Part shown: in pieces, positions 33,142 to 42,110 of the stretch | Numbering within the stretch: position 1 is the stretch's first letter | Layout of the letters: each line of letters begins with the position of its first letter | Assembly: GCF_900113435.1 (NCBI RefSeq) | Contig: NZ_FOPG01000005.1 | Coordinates: forward strand, 1-51,938 | DNA: 51,938 bases | Reading direction: 5' to 3' | Source: Sulfitobacter dubius | GTDB lineage: Bacteria > Pseudomonadota > Alphaproteobacteria > Rhodobacterales > Rhodobacteraceae | The notes under the pieces: model-generated | The model's database searches: none | Told to the model about the DNA's origin: nothing | What the model saw: the letters and a program-made list of their open reading frames with translations, nothing else | Program-made: the position numbers and the translations under genes

Positions 33142-34791
33142 TTATTGGTCCCAGTAGTATTGGGCCGCGTTCCAGGTATCGATGCGCGTATTGATGTTTG
33201 CTTCGATCCCCTTCAACCCCTCTTTGTGACCGCGCACGGTCGCATACTGGAAGAGCGGCAACAAAGGTAGGTCTTCACGGATGATCTCTTGGACCTGACC
33301 GTAGATTTCCTTGCGTTTTACCTGATCAAAGATACGCCCGGCTTCTTCGAGAAGTTTGTCGACCTCTGAGTTTTGATATTGGCCGGTGTTCGACCCGCGG
33401 CCACCTTGGGCGGGAATGGCATCGGAGGCAAAACGTACCGTGACGTCCGCATCCGCGCCGGTCGTGAAAACGATGCCGACGATAACGGAATCGAATTGCG
33501 ACTGGGTCCAGTATTCTCCCCACATAACTGCTGGTGGCTTGTTCTCGATCGTCATCTCGATCCCGACTTCGCCGAGAGATTGCTGGATGAACTGCTGTGC
33601 TTGTTCTCGCAAATGGTTTCCAGAAGTCGTTGAATTGCTGAAGGACAAACGCACGCCATCCTTCGCACGGATCCCGTCGGCTCCTCGTTCCCATCCTGCC
33701 TCATCCAGCATCTTGTTTGCTGTGTCGGGACTGTAGTCGTGCTGGGGCAGGTCGGGATTGTAGTAATAGGACTGTTGCGGCAGATAGCTCTCGCTGGGTG
33801 TCGGCAAGCCGTAGTAGAGCGCATCAATGATCGTTTGCTTATCGATAGCCGCATAGATCGCCTTGCGCACGGCACTTTCTTGAAACTGAGGCTTTTCGTT
33901 GTTCAGAAACACCGATTCAACGGTTGGTGATGGTACAACACTAACTTCTTTGCCGGCCAGGCTCTTTGCTTCGGCATAGTTGTCGGGCGTGATGTATTGG
34001 TTGCTGATGATATCGATATCGCCACTCTTGAACTGTGTATAGAGCACAGTCAGATCGGGGATGTATTTGAAGATCAGCCGCTCAACGTAAGGGCCCTCCC
34101 CGAAATAATCAGAGTTGGCCGTAAGCTCTACATGATCGCCTGCCTTGCGGCTGCCCCATTTGAACGCCCCTGTTCCGACGGGCGCCTGGTTGAAAGGCGC
34201 TTCGTTACGATCTTCCAAAGGCTCGAGGATATGTTTGGGAACCATCATGGTCTCAACGAGGATCGACATATAGGGTGCGAAAGGTTCCTCCATACGCCAT
34301 TTGATCTCGGTCGGCGACACCACCTCAATATCGCGCACCAACTCATGACCTGTAGTCCGCCAGCTGCGGAAGTTCGGGTCCATAATCAATTCGAGTGTAA
34401 ATTTGACATCCTCGGCGGTGAAGGGTTCACCGTCATGCCACTTTACATCATCGCGCAGCTTGAAGTGCCAGTTTAGCCCGTCTTCAGACAAGCCCCCGTT
34501 TTCAATCGAAGGAACCTCGGCCGCCAAAGCTGGAATAAATTCGCCCTCGGGGCTGATCCGAACCAGCCCATCAAACACTGAGAGTTGGACGCCGTCATCG
34601 ACTTCGATCCGCGGCATGAGTGGATTGAAGACAGTTGGTTCCTGACTGACACCGACGACAATCTGACCGGTGGGTGCTTCAGGATGTGCAGCCAACGCCG
34701 GGCCGACGAATAGATTTGGCGCGAGTGCCCCTGCTGCACCCGTAAGGCCAAGCATCGCGAGCGTCTGCCTGCGGTTCATATTCTTCGTCAT
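33142..34791 (-). CDS. ABC transporter substrate-binding protein, family 5, Tat-secreted
   Basis: A 549-residue binding protein with a twin-arginine signal (MNRRQTLAMLGLTGAAGALA). Family marks: QIVVGVSQEPTVFNPLMPRI, LRDDVKWHDGEPFTAEDVKF, VRKAIYAAIDKQTIIDALYY. It differs in sequence and export route from the family 5 protein at 22043, so the two importers are not a recent duplication. Its ligand is unknown; the enzymes of this unit suggest an amino-acid-like or hydroxyaspartate-containing compound. Followed by its permeases in the same transcript. Confidence 0.92.
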   Translation of the reverse strand: MTKNMNRRQTLAMLGLTGAAGALAPNLFVGPALAAHPEAPTGQIVVGVSQEPTVFNPLMPRIEVDDGVQLSVFDGLVRISPEGEFIPALAAEVPSIENGGLSEDGLNWHFKLRDDVKWHDGEPFTAEDVKFTLELIMDPNFRSWRTTGHELVRDIEVVSPTEIKWRMEEPFAPYMSILVETMMVPKHILEPLEDRNEAPFNQAPVGTGAFKWGSRKAGDHVELTANSDYFGEGPYVERLIFKYIPDLTVLYTQFKSGDIDIISNQYITPDNYAEAKSLAGKEVSVVPSPTVESVFLNNEKPQFQESAVRKAIYAAIDKQTIIDALYYGLPTPSESYLPQQSYYYNPDLPQHDYSPDTANKMLDEAGWERGADGIRAKDGVRLSFSNSTTSGNHLREQAQQFIQQSLGEVGIEMTIENKPPAVMWGEYWTQSQFDSVIVGIVFTTGADADVTVRFASDAIPAQGGRGSNTGQYQNSEVDKLLEEAGRIFDQVKRKEIYGQVQEIIREDLPLLPLFQYATVRGHKEGLKGIEANINTRIDTWNAAQYYWDQ

Positions 34792-34818
34792 GGTTTTCGT
34801 CCTCTTTTTGATTTCACT

Positions 34819-36450
34819 TCACGCTTGCTGCAAAATGTGGTCGGTGCCGGGAATGGCCGCGACCAGTTCGCGGGTGTAGGGGTCTTGCGGGTCGTAAAAG
34901 ATTTGAGACGGCGGTCCGGCTTCAACAATCCGGCCTTTCTGCATCACCAGGAGATCGTCGCAGATTTGGCTGGCGACGCGCAGATCATGGGTAATAAAGA
35001 ACATAGCCACTTGGGTCTCGCGTTGAATTTTGTCCAGCAGCTCCAGGATCTGTGCTTGGATCGAGACATCGAGCGCAGAAACCGCTTCGTCTGCCACAAG
35101 CACATCGGGATCAAACATCAACGCGCGCGCGATACCCACGCGCTGGCGCTGGCCGCCCGAGAACTCATGTGGGTATCGTCCAAAAGCCCCGGAATCCAAG
35201 CCCACTTTTTCAAGAATTGTAAGCGCTTTAGCTTTGGCATCAGCTTTTTTCATGCCCTGAGCGATCGGACCTACTGTTACAATATGGCCAATGGTGGAGC
35301 GTGGGTTAAGAGAGGCGAAGGGATCTTGAAAGATCATCTGGATCTTTGGCCGCAGGCCGCGGAAATCACTTTCCCTCATGGAAGCGATGTCTTGCCCCTC
35401 GTAGAGAATTTGGCCGCTATCGCTGTCCAGTAACTTGATCAGCAAGCGACCCAGTGATGTTTTGCCTGAGCCGCTTTCGCCCACGACCCCAAGCGTCCTG
35501 CCTCGGCGCAGGGTGAAACTTGCATCCTGCACAGCTTTGACTTCGCGCACTCGGCTAAACCAACCGCCCCCGCTCCGGTACACCATATTGAGCTTTTCGA
35601 CGGCCAGCACAGGCTCATCGGTTTCATCTCTATATTCGGAAGCATTTGGGCGATCTGTCTCTCTGAGACGTGGTACGGCGGCAATCAGGCGCTTGGTGTA
35701 GGGGTGCTGGGGCGCGGTAAACACCGTATCGGCAACTCCTTCCTCGACCATGTGCCCCTTTTCCATGACGATCACCCGGTCGGCAATCTCTGCCACAACA
35801 CCGAAGTCGTGGGTAATGAACAGCACGCTCATGCCCTTTTTGCGCTGGATTTTCTGGATCAATTCGAGAATTTGCGCCTGTGTCGTGACATCCAAGGCGG
35901 TGGTGGGCTCATCGGCAATCAATATGTCAGGCTCAAGGGCGAGAGCCATTGCGATCATCACACGCTGACGCTGCCCGCCAGATAGACGGAACGGATATTG
36001 ATGCAGCATCAGTGTCGGATCGGGTAAACCAACCTCGGTCAGCAACTCGAGCGCGCGCTTTTCTCGCGTCTCAGTTGTTCCTTCCCCGTGCGCCGCCATG
36101 ACTTCCATAACCTGATCGCCGACGGTCATCAGCGGGTTGAGAGCCGACAGCGGGTCTTGGAATATCATTGAAACGACCCGGCCCCGCAGCTTGCGCAAAG
36201 CAGTCTTTTCAAGCTTCAGGAGATTCTGACCCTGAAAAAGGATCTCGCCGGAACTGACATGCATCAAAGACGGCAGTAGCCCCATCAGCGCGTTGGCGGT
36301 TACCGATTTGCCTGATCCAGATTCGCCGATAACGCAGAGAATTTCACCGCGAGGAAGGTCGAAGGAAATATCTTGCACTGCATGTTGGCGCTCCATCCCT
36401 TTGGGCAAATCAACTGTAAGATTGCGAACCGAAAGCACGGAATCTGACAT
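34819..36450 (-). CDS. ABC transporter ATPase with two nucleotide-binding domains (GsiA-like)
   Basis: A 543-residue fusion of DppD- and DppF-type ATPases. Domain 1 has Walker [15 protein letters not shown] (about residue 41), signature [15 protein letters not shown], Walker [16 protein letters not shown]. Domain 2 has Walker [15 protein letters not shown] (about residue 325), Q-loop [15 protein letters not shown], signature [15 protein letters not shown], Walker [15 protein letters not shown]. In domain 2 the residues after the catalytic aspartate are EAV instead of the usual EPT/EPV. Start chosen at ATG 36450 ([16 protein letters not shown]); a GTG at 36495 with a GGAG upstream is an alternative. 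First gene of the minus arm, divergent from the XRE-cupin regulator. Confidence 0.93.
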   Translation of the reverse strand: MSDSVLSVRNLTVDLPKGMERQHAVQDISFDLPRGEILCVIGESGSGKSVTANALMGLLPSLMHVSSGEILFQGQNLLKLEKTALRKLRGRVVSMIFQDPLSALNPLMTVGDQVMEVMAAHGEGTTETREKRALELLTEVGLPDPTLMLHQYPFRLSGGQRQRVMIAMALALEPDILIADEPTTALDVTTQAQILELIQKIQRKKGMSVLFITHDFGVVAEIADRVIVMEKGHMVEEGVADTVFTAPQHPYTKRLIAAVPRLRETDRPNASEYRDETDEPVLAVEKLNMVYRSGGGWFSRVREVKAVQDASFTLRRGRTLGVVGESGSGKTSLGRLLIKLLDSDSGQILYEGQDIASMRESDFRGLRPKIQMIFQDPFASLNPRSTIGHIVTVGPIAQGMKKADAKAKALTILEKVGLDSGAFGRYPHEFSGGQRQRVGIARALMFDPDVLVADEAVSALDVSIQAQILELLDKIQRETQVAMFFITHDLRVASQICDDLLVMQKGRIVEAGPPSQIFYDPQDPYTRELVAAIPGTDHILQQA

Positions 36451-36516
36451 CGCTGTTTCGGCCTTATTTTTGGAGATTCTGCCTTGTGCTATCACTGCGG
36501 CCTGCTCCTGAGATTT

Positions 36517-36632
36517 TTTCAGTAATGAAATTATGACAACGGCTATAATGAAAAAATCGTTTAGTCACGCAAATTTTTTCATTTTTTTCACTTAGTGGCT
36601 TGCAATGGCCCGCTATGCTTTTCATTATTGAA
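36517..36632. promoter_or_regulatory. divergent promoter region with TTCA-N4-TGAA sites
   Basis: Two short palindromes share the pattern TTCA-N4-TGAA: TTTCAGTAATGAAA (36517-36530) and TTCATTATTGAA (36621-36632). A half-site variant ATAATGAA lies at 36545-36552. On the plus strand TTGCAA (36600-36605), a 17-bp spacer and CATTAT (36623-36628) make a plausible promoter for the regulator gene, and the second palindrome covers its -10. On the minus strand TTCATTAT at 36552-36545 could be part of the -10 for the ABC operon. The arrangement suggests self-repression plus control of both arms by the XRE-cupin protein; that is inference. Confidence 0.5.
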
Positions 36633-36685
36633 GGTATCAGGCGGTTCTTGATCCAGGGGCTGCTCCTTTTCCACAAGGGTTGCTC

Positions 36686-37273
36686 ATGACCACATCAAAG
36701 CCCAACCCTGAGGCCCCGATTGGGGCAACCTTCCGTCGTCAGCGACATGAAAAGGGCATGTCCCTTCAGGAACTGGCTCGGGAATCGGGTGTGTCAGTCG
36801 GTATGATCAGCCAGATTGAACGCGACATTGCTAATCCGTCAATGCGCGTTCTCACAGCATTGCGGCGCGCGCTTAACATGCCGATGCAAGAAATGTTCAG
36901 CGATAGCCCTGATGGATCGGATGAAGAGCCTGCCTTCCTCCGCCGCGCAGCAAATCGGCCGCATATTGACCTCGGGTCGCTGAAAAAGGAATTACTCACT
37001 TCTGGAGGAAATCATCATTTGCAGATGATGATCCTGACGATCGCATCGGAGGCCACCTCAGGCAATACTGCTCTGAGTTACCCTGCAGAGAAAGGAGGGC
37101 TTGTTCTCGAAGGAGAACTGACGCTCTTCGTCAACGGTCAGAGCGCCGTACTGCAGGAAGGCGATAGTTTTGTTTTTGACAGTTCGTTGGAGCATAGCTT
37201 CAGGAACGATAGCGACGCGCCGGCCCGCATTCTTTGGGTGATCGGCGCTGTGCAATTTGATCGTCACTTATAA
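36686..37273 (+). CDS. XRE-family regulator with C-terminal cupin (PuuR-like)
   Basis: A 195-residue regulator from ATG 36686 (AAGGG upstream). N-terminal helix-turn-helix, residues about 12-66: GATFRRQRHEKGMSLQELAR, then SGVSVGMISQIERDIANPSM. The C-terminal cupin, residues about 115-190, has EGELTLFVNGQSAVLQEGDS and FVFDSSLEHSFRNDS. Relatives (PuuR and others) control polyamine and amino-acid catabolism by sensing a small ligand in the cupin. It is divergent from the ABC operon and 19 bp upstream of an FAD oxidase, so it should control both arms. Confidence 0.88.
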   Translation: MTTSKPNPEAPIGATFRRQRHEKGMSLQELARESGVSVGMISQIERDIANPSMRVLTALRRALNMPMQEMFSDSPDGSDEEPAFLRRAANRPHIDLGSLKKELLTSGGNHHLQMMILTIASEATSGNTALSYPAEKGGLVLEGELTLFVNGQSAVLQEGDSFVFDSSLEHSFRNDSDAPARILWVIGAVQFDRHL

Positions 37274-37292
37274 CCTCCGTAGGAGCCCCAAG

Positions 37293-38606
37293 ATGTCCGC
37301 CGAAAACACCACGTTAAAATGCATGCCATACTGGTGGGAAGCTGCGCCTATCTCATCGTTGCCAGAGATGCCGCTGGACAGGCGTGTCGATGTCGCAATT
37401 ATCGGCGCGGGGTATGCGGGGCTGACGGCCGGATTGACATTGGCCCGCGCCGGTCGATCGGTAGCTGTATATGATAAACAACACCCGGGAGAAGGCGCTT
37501 CCTCCCGGAATGGGGGCATCACCAGCGGCAACATCAGGCTCGATCACGCGACTTTGGTGAAGAAATTTGGCCAAGAACGCGCTGACGCCATCACACTCGA
37601 GGGAAAAGACGCACGGCAGCATCTGTACGAAATGATCGCCGCCGAGGAACTTGATTGCGACTTTGTTCAGGTCGGTCGGTTCGGTGGCGCGCTTGGCGCT
37701 AATGACTATGAGCGGATGGCACGTCATGCCGAACATTTGGAGCGCAAGCTGGGAATCGAGTCTTATGCTGTCCCGCACGCTGAGCAGCATAAGTATGTCG
37801 GCACGGACTTCTTCCGGGGAGGCAGCGTGCGCATGGATATTGGCGGCCTACACCCTGCGAAGTTCATCGCCGAACTCCTGCGTGTGACACGGGCTGCGGG
37901 TGTTGCTGTGCATTCAGACACAGCGGTCGAGGGCATCACGCAAGATGCGACCGGCTTCAATGTGCGCACCGCCCGAGGGCAGGTCCACGCGCGGCAGGTT
38001 CTTGTATGTACGAATGGCTACACCGATGGCGCCACGCCATGGCTACGGCGTCGCATTGTGCCGGTGCGCAGTCGGATCATTGCCACGGAGCCCTTGCCCC
38101 CTGAGTTGATGGATAAACTCATGCCGCGCCGCATGATGCTAAATGACACTCGCACGCTCGGCTTCTATTTCCGGCCGTCCCCGGATGGGACGCGTATCTT
38201 ACTAGGTGGTCGAGACGGGACCAATCTTGAGGACCCCACCAAGCCGGTCGCCTATCTACGTCGCAACCTGCTTGAGTTGTTTCCCGAGCTGAAGGCTTTT
38301 GGCATCTCGCATACGTGGTATGGCAAGGTCGCCATGCACCGCGATATGATCCCCCGAATCTTTGAAAGCAAAGGTTTGACCTACGCGACTGGGTTCTGTG
38401 GCTCAGGAGTTGTCTGGGCGCCTTGGATTGGACGCAAGGCAGCGCAGAAAATTCTGGGAAATACCAATGAGGCTCCTTCGGCTTTTGACTTCCAGCCGCC
38501 AGCGGCCATTCCGCTTTACAATGGAAAACCCTGGTTTATGCCTTTTTTCATGATGAAATACCGGATGGATGATCGAATTAAGATGCGCCGGGCAGGACGT
38601 TTGTAA
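37293..38606 (+). CDS. FAD-dependent amino-acid/amine oxidase (DAO family, PuuB/OrdL-like)
   Basis: A 437-residue flavoprotein from ATG 37293 (GTAGGAG seven bases upstream). The dinucleotide-binding motif VAIIGAGYAGLTAGLTLARA is near residue 33, the flavin contact GEGASSRNGGITSGN near 65, and a C-terminal GFCGSGVVWAPWIGRKAA. This is the DAO/OrdL pattern of gamma-glutamylputrescine oxidase and related N-alkyl amino-acid oxidases. Known chemistry: oxidation of a C-N bond to release an amine plus an aldehyde or keto acid and hydrogen peroxide. With the XRE-cupin regulator upstream and the aldolase downstream, it could trim an N-substituted amino acid before aldol cleavage; this is inference. Confidence 0.87.
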   Translation: MSAENTTLKCMPYWWEAAPISSLPEMPLDRRVDVAIIGAGYAGLTAGLTLARAGRSVAVYDKQHPGEGASSRNGGITSGNIRLDHATLVKKFGQERADAITLEGKDARQHLYEMIAAEELDCDFVQVGRFGGALGANDYERMARHAEHLERKLGIESYAVPHAEQHKYVGTDFFRGGSVRMDIGGLHPAKFIAELLRVTRAAGVAVHSDTAVEGITQDATGFNVRTARGQVHARQVLVCTNGYTDGATPWLRRRIVPVRSRIIATEPLPPELMDKLMPRRMMLNDTRTLGFYFRPSPDGTRILLGGRDGTNLEDPTKPVAYLRRNLLELFPELKAFGISHTWYGKVAMHRDMIPRIFESKGLTYATGFCGSGVVWAPWIGRKAAQKILGNTNEAPSAFDFQPPAAIPLYNGKPWFMPFFMMKYRMDDRIKMRRAGRL

Positions 38607-39016
38607 AAATCCCGCTACCCGTTGACCGCCAACAAACTCAAGGTGGTGAAACAAGAGAAGATAAATCTGGCTATTGGCGGACTTTAATCAGAAACGACCT
38701 CATCATGTTGGGCGCATACCAGTTGTCCATGGTAATTTACCTGTCAATTTTCTCATTTAAAGAAAGCGAAAACGCACGACTGAAAAAAGAGCTTTTCTCT
38801 TTGTCGAGGCGGCGCAGTGACCACCATGTTTGAGCCCATTTTGTCTGATGCTGCGATTAGCCTTAAAGCCCGCTCTGGTAAGCGCGTCGGGATCATCCCG
38901 ACGCACAACAAAGTCGGTCTGGGTGATCTGTCCTGGCTCCAAACCAGAAGCGAATTTGCCAAACATGGTCCGCCCTGATCGGTTCGTCGCGGAGTATAAT
39001 TAAACGGAGACTTAAA
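38607..39016 (+). other. 410-bp gap with palindrome and a short ORF
   Basis: No certain gene. A 50-codon ORF (38826-38978, ending LQTRSEFAKHGPP) lacks a good ribosome-binding site and is not recognised. Inside it CGTCGGGA (38885-38892) and TCCCGACG (38896-38903) form a perfect palindrome with a three-base centre. The region separates the oxidase from the aldolase, so the aldolase may have its own promoter; its ATG follows AACGGAGAC. Confidence 0.4.
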
Positions 39017-40180
39017 ATGAACGCACAAGTGAATCTCGAAGGCCTTGATGTTGGTTATGATGTCCCAGCTCTTCCTGGAATGGAGGAAGCGGACATTCAG
39101 ACACCCTGCCTTGTGCTGGATCTTGATGCGCTTGAACGCAACATTAGAAAAATGGGCGATTATGCCGAAGCCCATGGCATGCGACACCGCGCACACGGCA
39201 AAATGCACAAATCCGTCGATGTGGCTAAGCTACAAGTAAAACTGGGCGGCGCTGTCGGGGTTTGCTGTCAGAAAGTATCCGAGGCCGAGGTGTTCGCCCG
39301 TGGTGGCATCAAGGACGTTCTGGTATCCAACCAAGTGCGTGACCTTCAGAAAATTGACCGTTTAGCGCGTTTGCCAATACTTGGTGCCCGCATAATCGTC
39401 TGCGTCGATGATGTTGAAAACGTCGCCGACCTTTCGGCGGCTGCCCAAAAGCACGGAACCAAGCTTGAAATCCTTGTCGAGATAGATTGTGGCGCAGGCC
39501 GCTGCGGGGTATCCACCACACCAGCTGTTATCGAGATTGCCAAGGCGGTAGTGGCGGCTGACAATGTCAAATTTGCTGGTATCCAGGCCTATCAAGGTGC
39601 GATGCAGCATTTGGTCAGCTATGACGCTCGCAAGGAAAAGCTCGATATCGCAATTGCCATGGTTCAGGATGCGGTTGATGGCCTGAAAGCCGAAGGTATC
39701 GAATGTGAACTGGTGTCCGGCGGCGGCACAGGATCGTATTATTTTGAAAGCAATTCTGGCGTTTACAACGAATTACAGTGCGGCTCTTATGCGTTCATGG
39801 ACGCCGATTACGGTCGTGTTCTGGCTAAGGACGGTCGCCGGATCGATCAAGGCGAGTGGGAAAATGCTTTTTTCATCTTAACCCAAGTCATGAGTCACGT
39901 GAAAGCGGATAAGGCAATCTGCGACGCCGGGCTTAAGGCCCAGTCCACTGACAGCGGCCTGCCGCTTATATTTGGCCGTGACGATGTGGAGTATGTCGAG
40001 TGCTCGGACGAGCATGGCGTAATCGCAGATCCAAAAGCGGTGCTGAAGGTGGGCGAGAAACTACGCCTCGTTCCGGGCCACTGCGATCCGACCACAAATG
40101 TTCATGATTGGTTTGTTGGCGTGAGAGGCGGCAAGGTTGAGGCCGTCTGGCCAGTCTCCGCCCGCGGGAAAGCCTACTAA
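39017..40180 (+). CDS. bhcC: D-3-hydroxyaspartate aldolase (DSD1-like fold III PLP enzyme)
   Basis: A 387-residue fold III PLP enzyme. The length and the blocks IQTPCLVLDLDALERNIRKM, GMRHRAHGKMHKSVDVAKL, VGVCCQKVSEAEVFARGGIK, ELQCGSYAFMDADYGR and LRLVPGHCDPTTNVHDW agree closely, from memory, with the Paracoccus D-3-hydroxyaspartate aldolase (BhcC of the beta-hydroxyaspartate cycle). The PLP-binding lysine is in HGKMHK (K62 or K65). Metal ligands are expected at H355, C356 and D357. Known reaction: D-3-hydroxyaspartate to glycine plus glyoxylate and the reverse. The cycle partners bhcA, bhcB and bhcD are not in the window. A glyoxylate reductase-like gene is in the same unit, so a catabolic direction is plausible. 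Confidence 0.88.
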   Translation: MNAQVNLEGLDVGYDVPALPGMEEADIQTPCLVLDLDALERNIRKMGDYAEAHGMRHRAHGKMHKSVDVAKLQVKLGGAVGVCCQKVSEAEVFARGGIKDVLVSNQVRDLQKIDRLARLPILGARIIVCVDDVENVADLSAAAQKHGTKLEILVEIDCGAGRCGVSTTPAVIEIAKAVVAADNVKFAGIQAYQGAMQHLVSYDARKEKLDIAIAMVQDAVDGLKAEGIECELVSGGGTGSYYFESNSGVYNELQCGSYAFMDADYGRVLAKDGRRIDQGEWENAFFILTQVMSHVKADKAICDAGLKAQSTDSGLPLIFGRDDVEYVECSDEHGVIADPKAVLKVGEKLRLVPGHCDPTTNVHDWFVGVRGGKVEAVWPVSARGKAY

Positions 40181-40610
40181 GTCAAATCTGAAAGTGTGCG
40201 CAGACAAGCCTTTTAAGCTATCAGATTAGGCCGACTATTATGAGTGGGTTTGAGGATTTCAGCGTCCGATCCTTGCGTGTTTCAGCGGTACTCACCTTAC
40301 CGATCGCTCTGGTAATCGCGCGGTGGTTCCGGTCGGGAGCTGTACTTTGGATGCTGGCGGTTAATCTATCAGTAGATGACCTCCATCGGTTCCTTGATTG
40401 GGGAAATTATTGGCCAGCAGATGGATTCTTTTCAGTTCCTCCCTCCAAAGATTTCTTTCTCGAACATCCGTTTCTTTAGCACGCGGAGCTTGCGATCGTA
40501 CTGTGGCTGGTCCGTATTGGAATACTTCGCAAACCTTAAAATGATGGAACGGAAGAGTTTGCAATGTCAAAAAAACTGGGACAGTTGCATTAACTGGAAC
40601 CCGGAATTTC
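40181..40610. other. 430-bp region with IS6-like terminal sequence
   Basis: No confident gene. A 79-codon ORF at 40240-40479 has a hydrophobic middle but no recognised family and no good ribosome-binding site. At 40578-40596 the sequence GGGACAGTTGCATTAACTG matches the left terminus of the IS6 element at 48452-48470 in 17 of 19 positions, which suggests a scar of a related insertion. It lies immediately ahead of a peptidase gene that has lost its N-terminal half. Confidence 0.4.
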
Positions 40611-41285
40611 TTGAGCTCAATCCGATCTATATCTAGTGGTAAAGTGACATATTTTTATGGATATCTGCCTCGGATATGGAATCTGCAAGCGCCAAGTTTT
40701 AGCTTGTTTGGATTAATGCAACAGTCCCTCCACGAAGCAGGACATCTTCTCGCGGCATTACTGTCTCCCTTGCCGACTCCTGTTAGGGCTTGGATGACGG
40801 CTCGGGGTGGACATGTTGAGCCAGCTCCGTTGCCTACGATCACACCTAAGCTAGCAGAGGCCAAACTTAGGATGTGTCTTGCAGGCCGCGCGGCCGAGGC
40901 TTTGGTTTTGGGCGAGGTGAGCAATGGCGCCGGGCTTGGTCCGACCAGCGATCTTGCCCAGGCGACCAAGCTTGCGCTCGAGATGGACTTGAATTGGTCG
41001 TTCGGGGGCGCTGACTTGGTTTGGCGGGATGCGAGCCAAGTGGATTTTGACAGGCTCCCCATCAGGACGCAGCAGCGGCTCCGGGCGACGCTGCAGGATG
41101 CAGAAGTGGCTGTCAGCAGTTTGCTTGAGGAAAACCTACATAGTCTGAAGCGGATCGCAGCTGAGCTGATTTGCAAAAGAGAGCTGACGGGGAGGGGTTT
41201 GGATGAACTTTCCAAAGATTTATTTCCTTCGCAGCGTTCCTTAGGCACGACACGCCTGCCAGAATGCCCGCACAACACCTCGTAG
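40611..41285 (+). pseudogene. M41 (FtsH-like) peptidase domain without its AAA ATPase
   Basis: The frame holds an M41 zinc-peptidase domain. HEAGHLLAALL (zinc-binding HExxH near residue 41) and the C-terminal LAGRAAEALVLGEVSNGAG with PTSDLAQATKLALEMDLNW (third ligand aspartate) are clear. In relatives an AAA module precedes this; here only about 40 unmatched residues do. The apparent TTG start at 40611 has no ribosome-binding site, and an IS-like end sits 15 bp upstream. Without the ATPase it cannot be a processive protease, so I treat it as a fragment. A stand-alone zinc peptidase using an internal start remains possible. Confidence 0.65.
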
Positions 41286-41478
41286 TTGCTACTTTCCGAC
41301 TGGCTGGCGGAAGCCCTTTGGGCTCCGGCCGTCCACCATTCTGAGCGTCTTCTCTGTTCCACCATATACTTGGCACGCTCCCGGCGGATCCTTGAGAGCA
41401 ACCCGGGGGTGGCCGGTCCAGCGCATCGAGAAGGTTGTTTTTCGGCCGTGCCTCCTCTCAGGTGTGTCGGCATGACAC

Positions 41479-42099
41479 TCATGTCGTCGGGCCCTCGGGT
41501 GGGGTGTCTGTCGGAGGCTCATCCCAGCCTCTGAAGCCCCGTGTCGCATGGCGGATTATATCTTCATGTGCCGCGGGCCGAACAATGACTTCTCTAAAGG
41601 CCCGTTGGTTTATGAAGCAATAATCGCGTTGAGCGTGCATCAGTCGCCAGCCGTCGCGCACGCGCCGCAGAACAACATAAGTTGTGATGCTTCTGCCGAT
41701 CCGTATACGCGCAGACCTTTTGCCACCAGGGCGATAGAGCACTATGGTACCAGGACGGCTCTTGACCTTGACACCGCGACTATCGAGCAGGTCCTCGCAC
41801 TCATGAGCGATGCCAATGAGTCTATCCGGGCAGATCGTCCAAGTCCGGGCTTTTCCGTTCACATGGTTCAGAACTGCCGCCATTTCCGCTCTATTGGCCG
41901 TTTTGATCTGATGCTTTTCGAGTCTTTTCTGTTCTAATTCAGCCTGGAGGCTCGAGATATGTTCGGGTTGCCAATTATCCAGCCAGCGCTTTGATTCTTG
42001 GGCCGCTGCCAGTGTTTTTTCTCCAAGCTCGATTTCAAAGTCGAGTTTGAGTATTTTATTCTCGGCTTTACGGCTTGTTATAATTGGGTAGGTCGTCAT
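41479..42099 (-). CDS. unknown protein with coiled-coil N-terminus
   Basis: A 206-residue protein that I do not recognise. Residues about 10-70 are charged and helical (ELGEKTLAAAQESKRWL, AELEQKRLEKHQIKTANRAE), consistent with a coiled coil. Then comes a beta-rich basic part (KSRPGTIVLYRPGGKRSARI, TTYVVLRRVRDGWRLMHAQR) and a proline-rich acidic tail. No signal peptide or membrane segment. ATG 42099 has GGAG eight bases upstream, and directly ahead of that lies a long A/T palindrome (42111-42129). The flanks are broken genes, so it may be a late arrival. Confidence 0.6.
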   Translation of the reverse strand: MTTYPIITSRKAENKILKLDFEIELGEKTLAAAQESKRWLDNWQPEHISSLQAELEQKRLEKHQIKTANRAEMAAVLNHVNGKARTWTICPDRLIGIAHECEDLLDSRGVKVKSRPGTIVLYRPGGKRSARIRIGRSITTYVVLRRVRDGWRLMHAQRDYCFINQRAFREVIVRPAAHEDIIRHATRGFRGWDEPPTDTPPEGPTT

Positions 42100-42110
42100 T
42101 AATATTTCTC

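Noticed and set aside
40240..40479. 79-codon ORF with a hydrophobic stretch
   Set aside because: No ribosome-binding site and no family; it lies in a remnant region, so it is described only as part of the gap.
40655..41482. 275-codon minus-strand ORF over the M41 fragment
   Set aside because: The plus strand has the HEAGH zinc motif; the minus translation is serine/arginine-rich without a family pattern.
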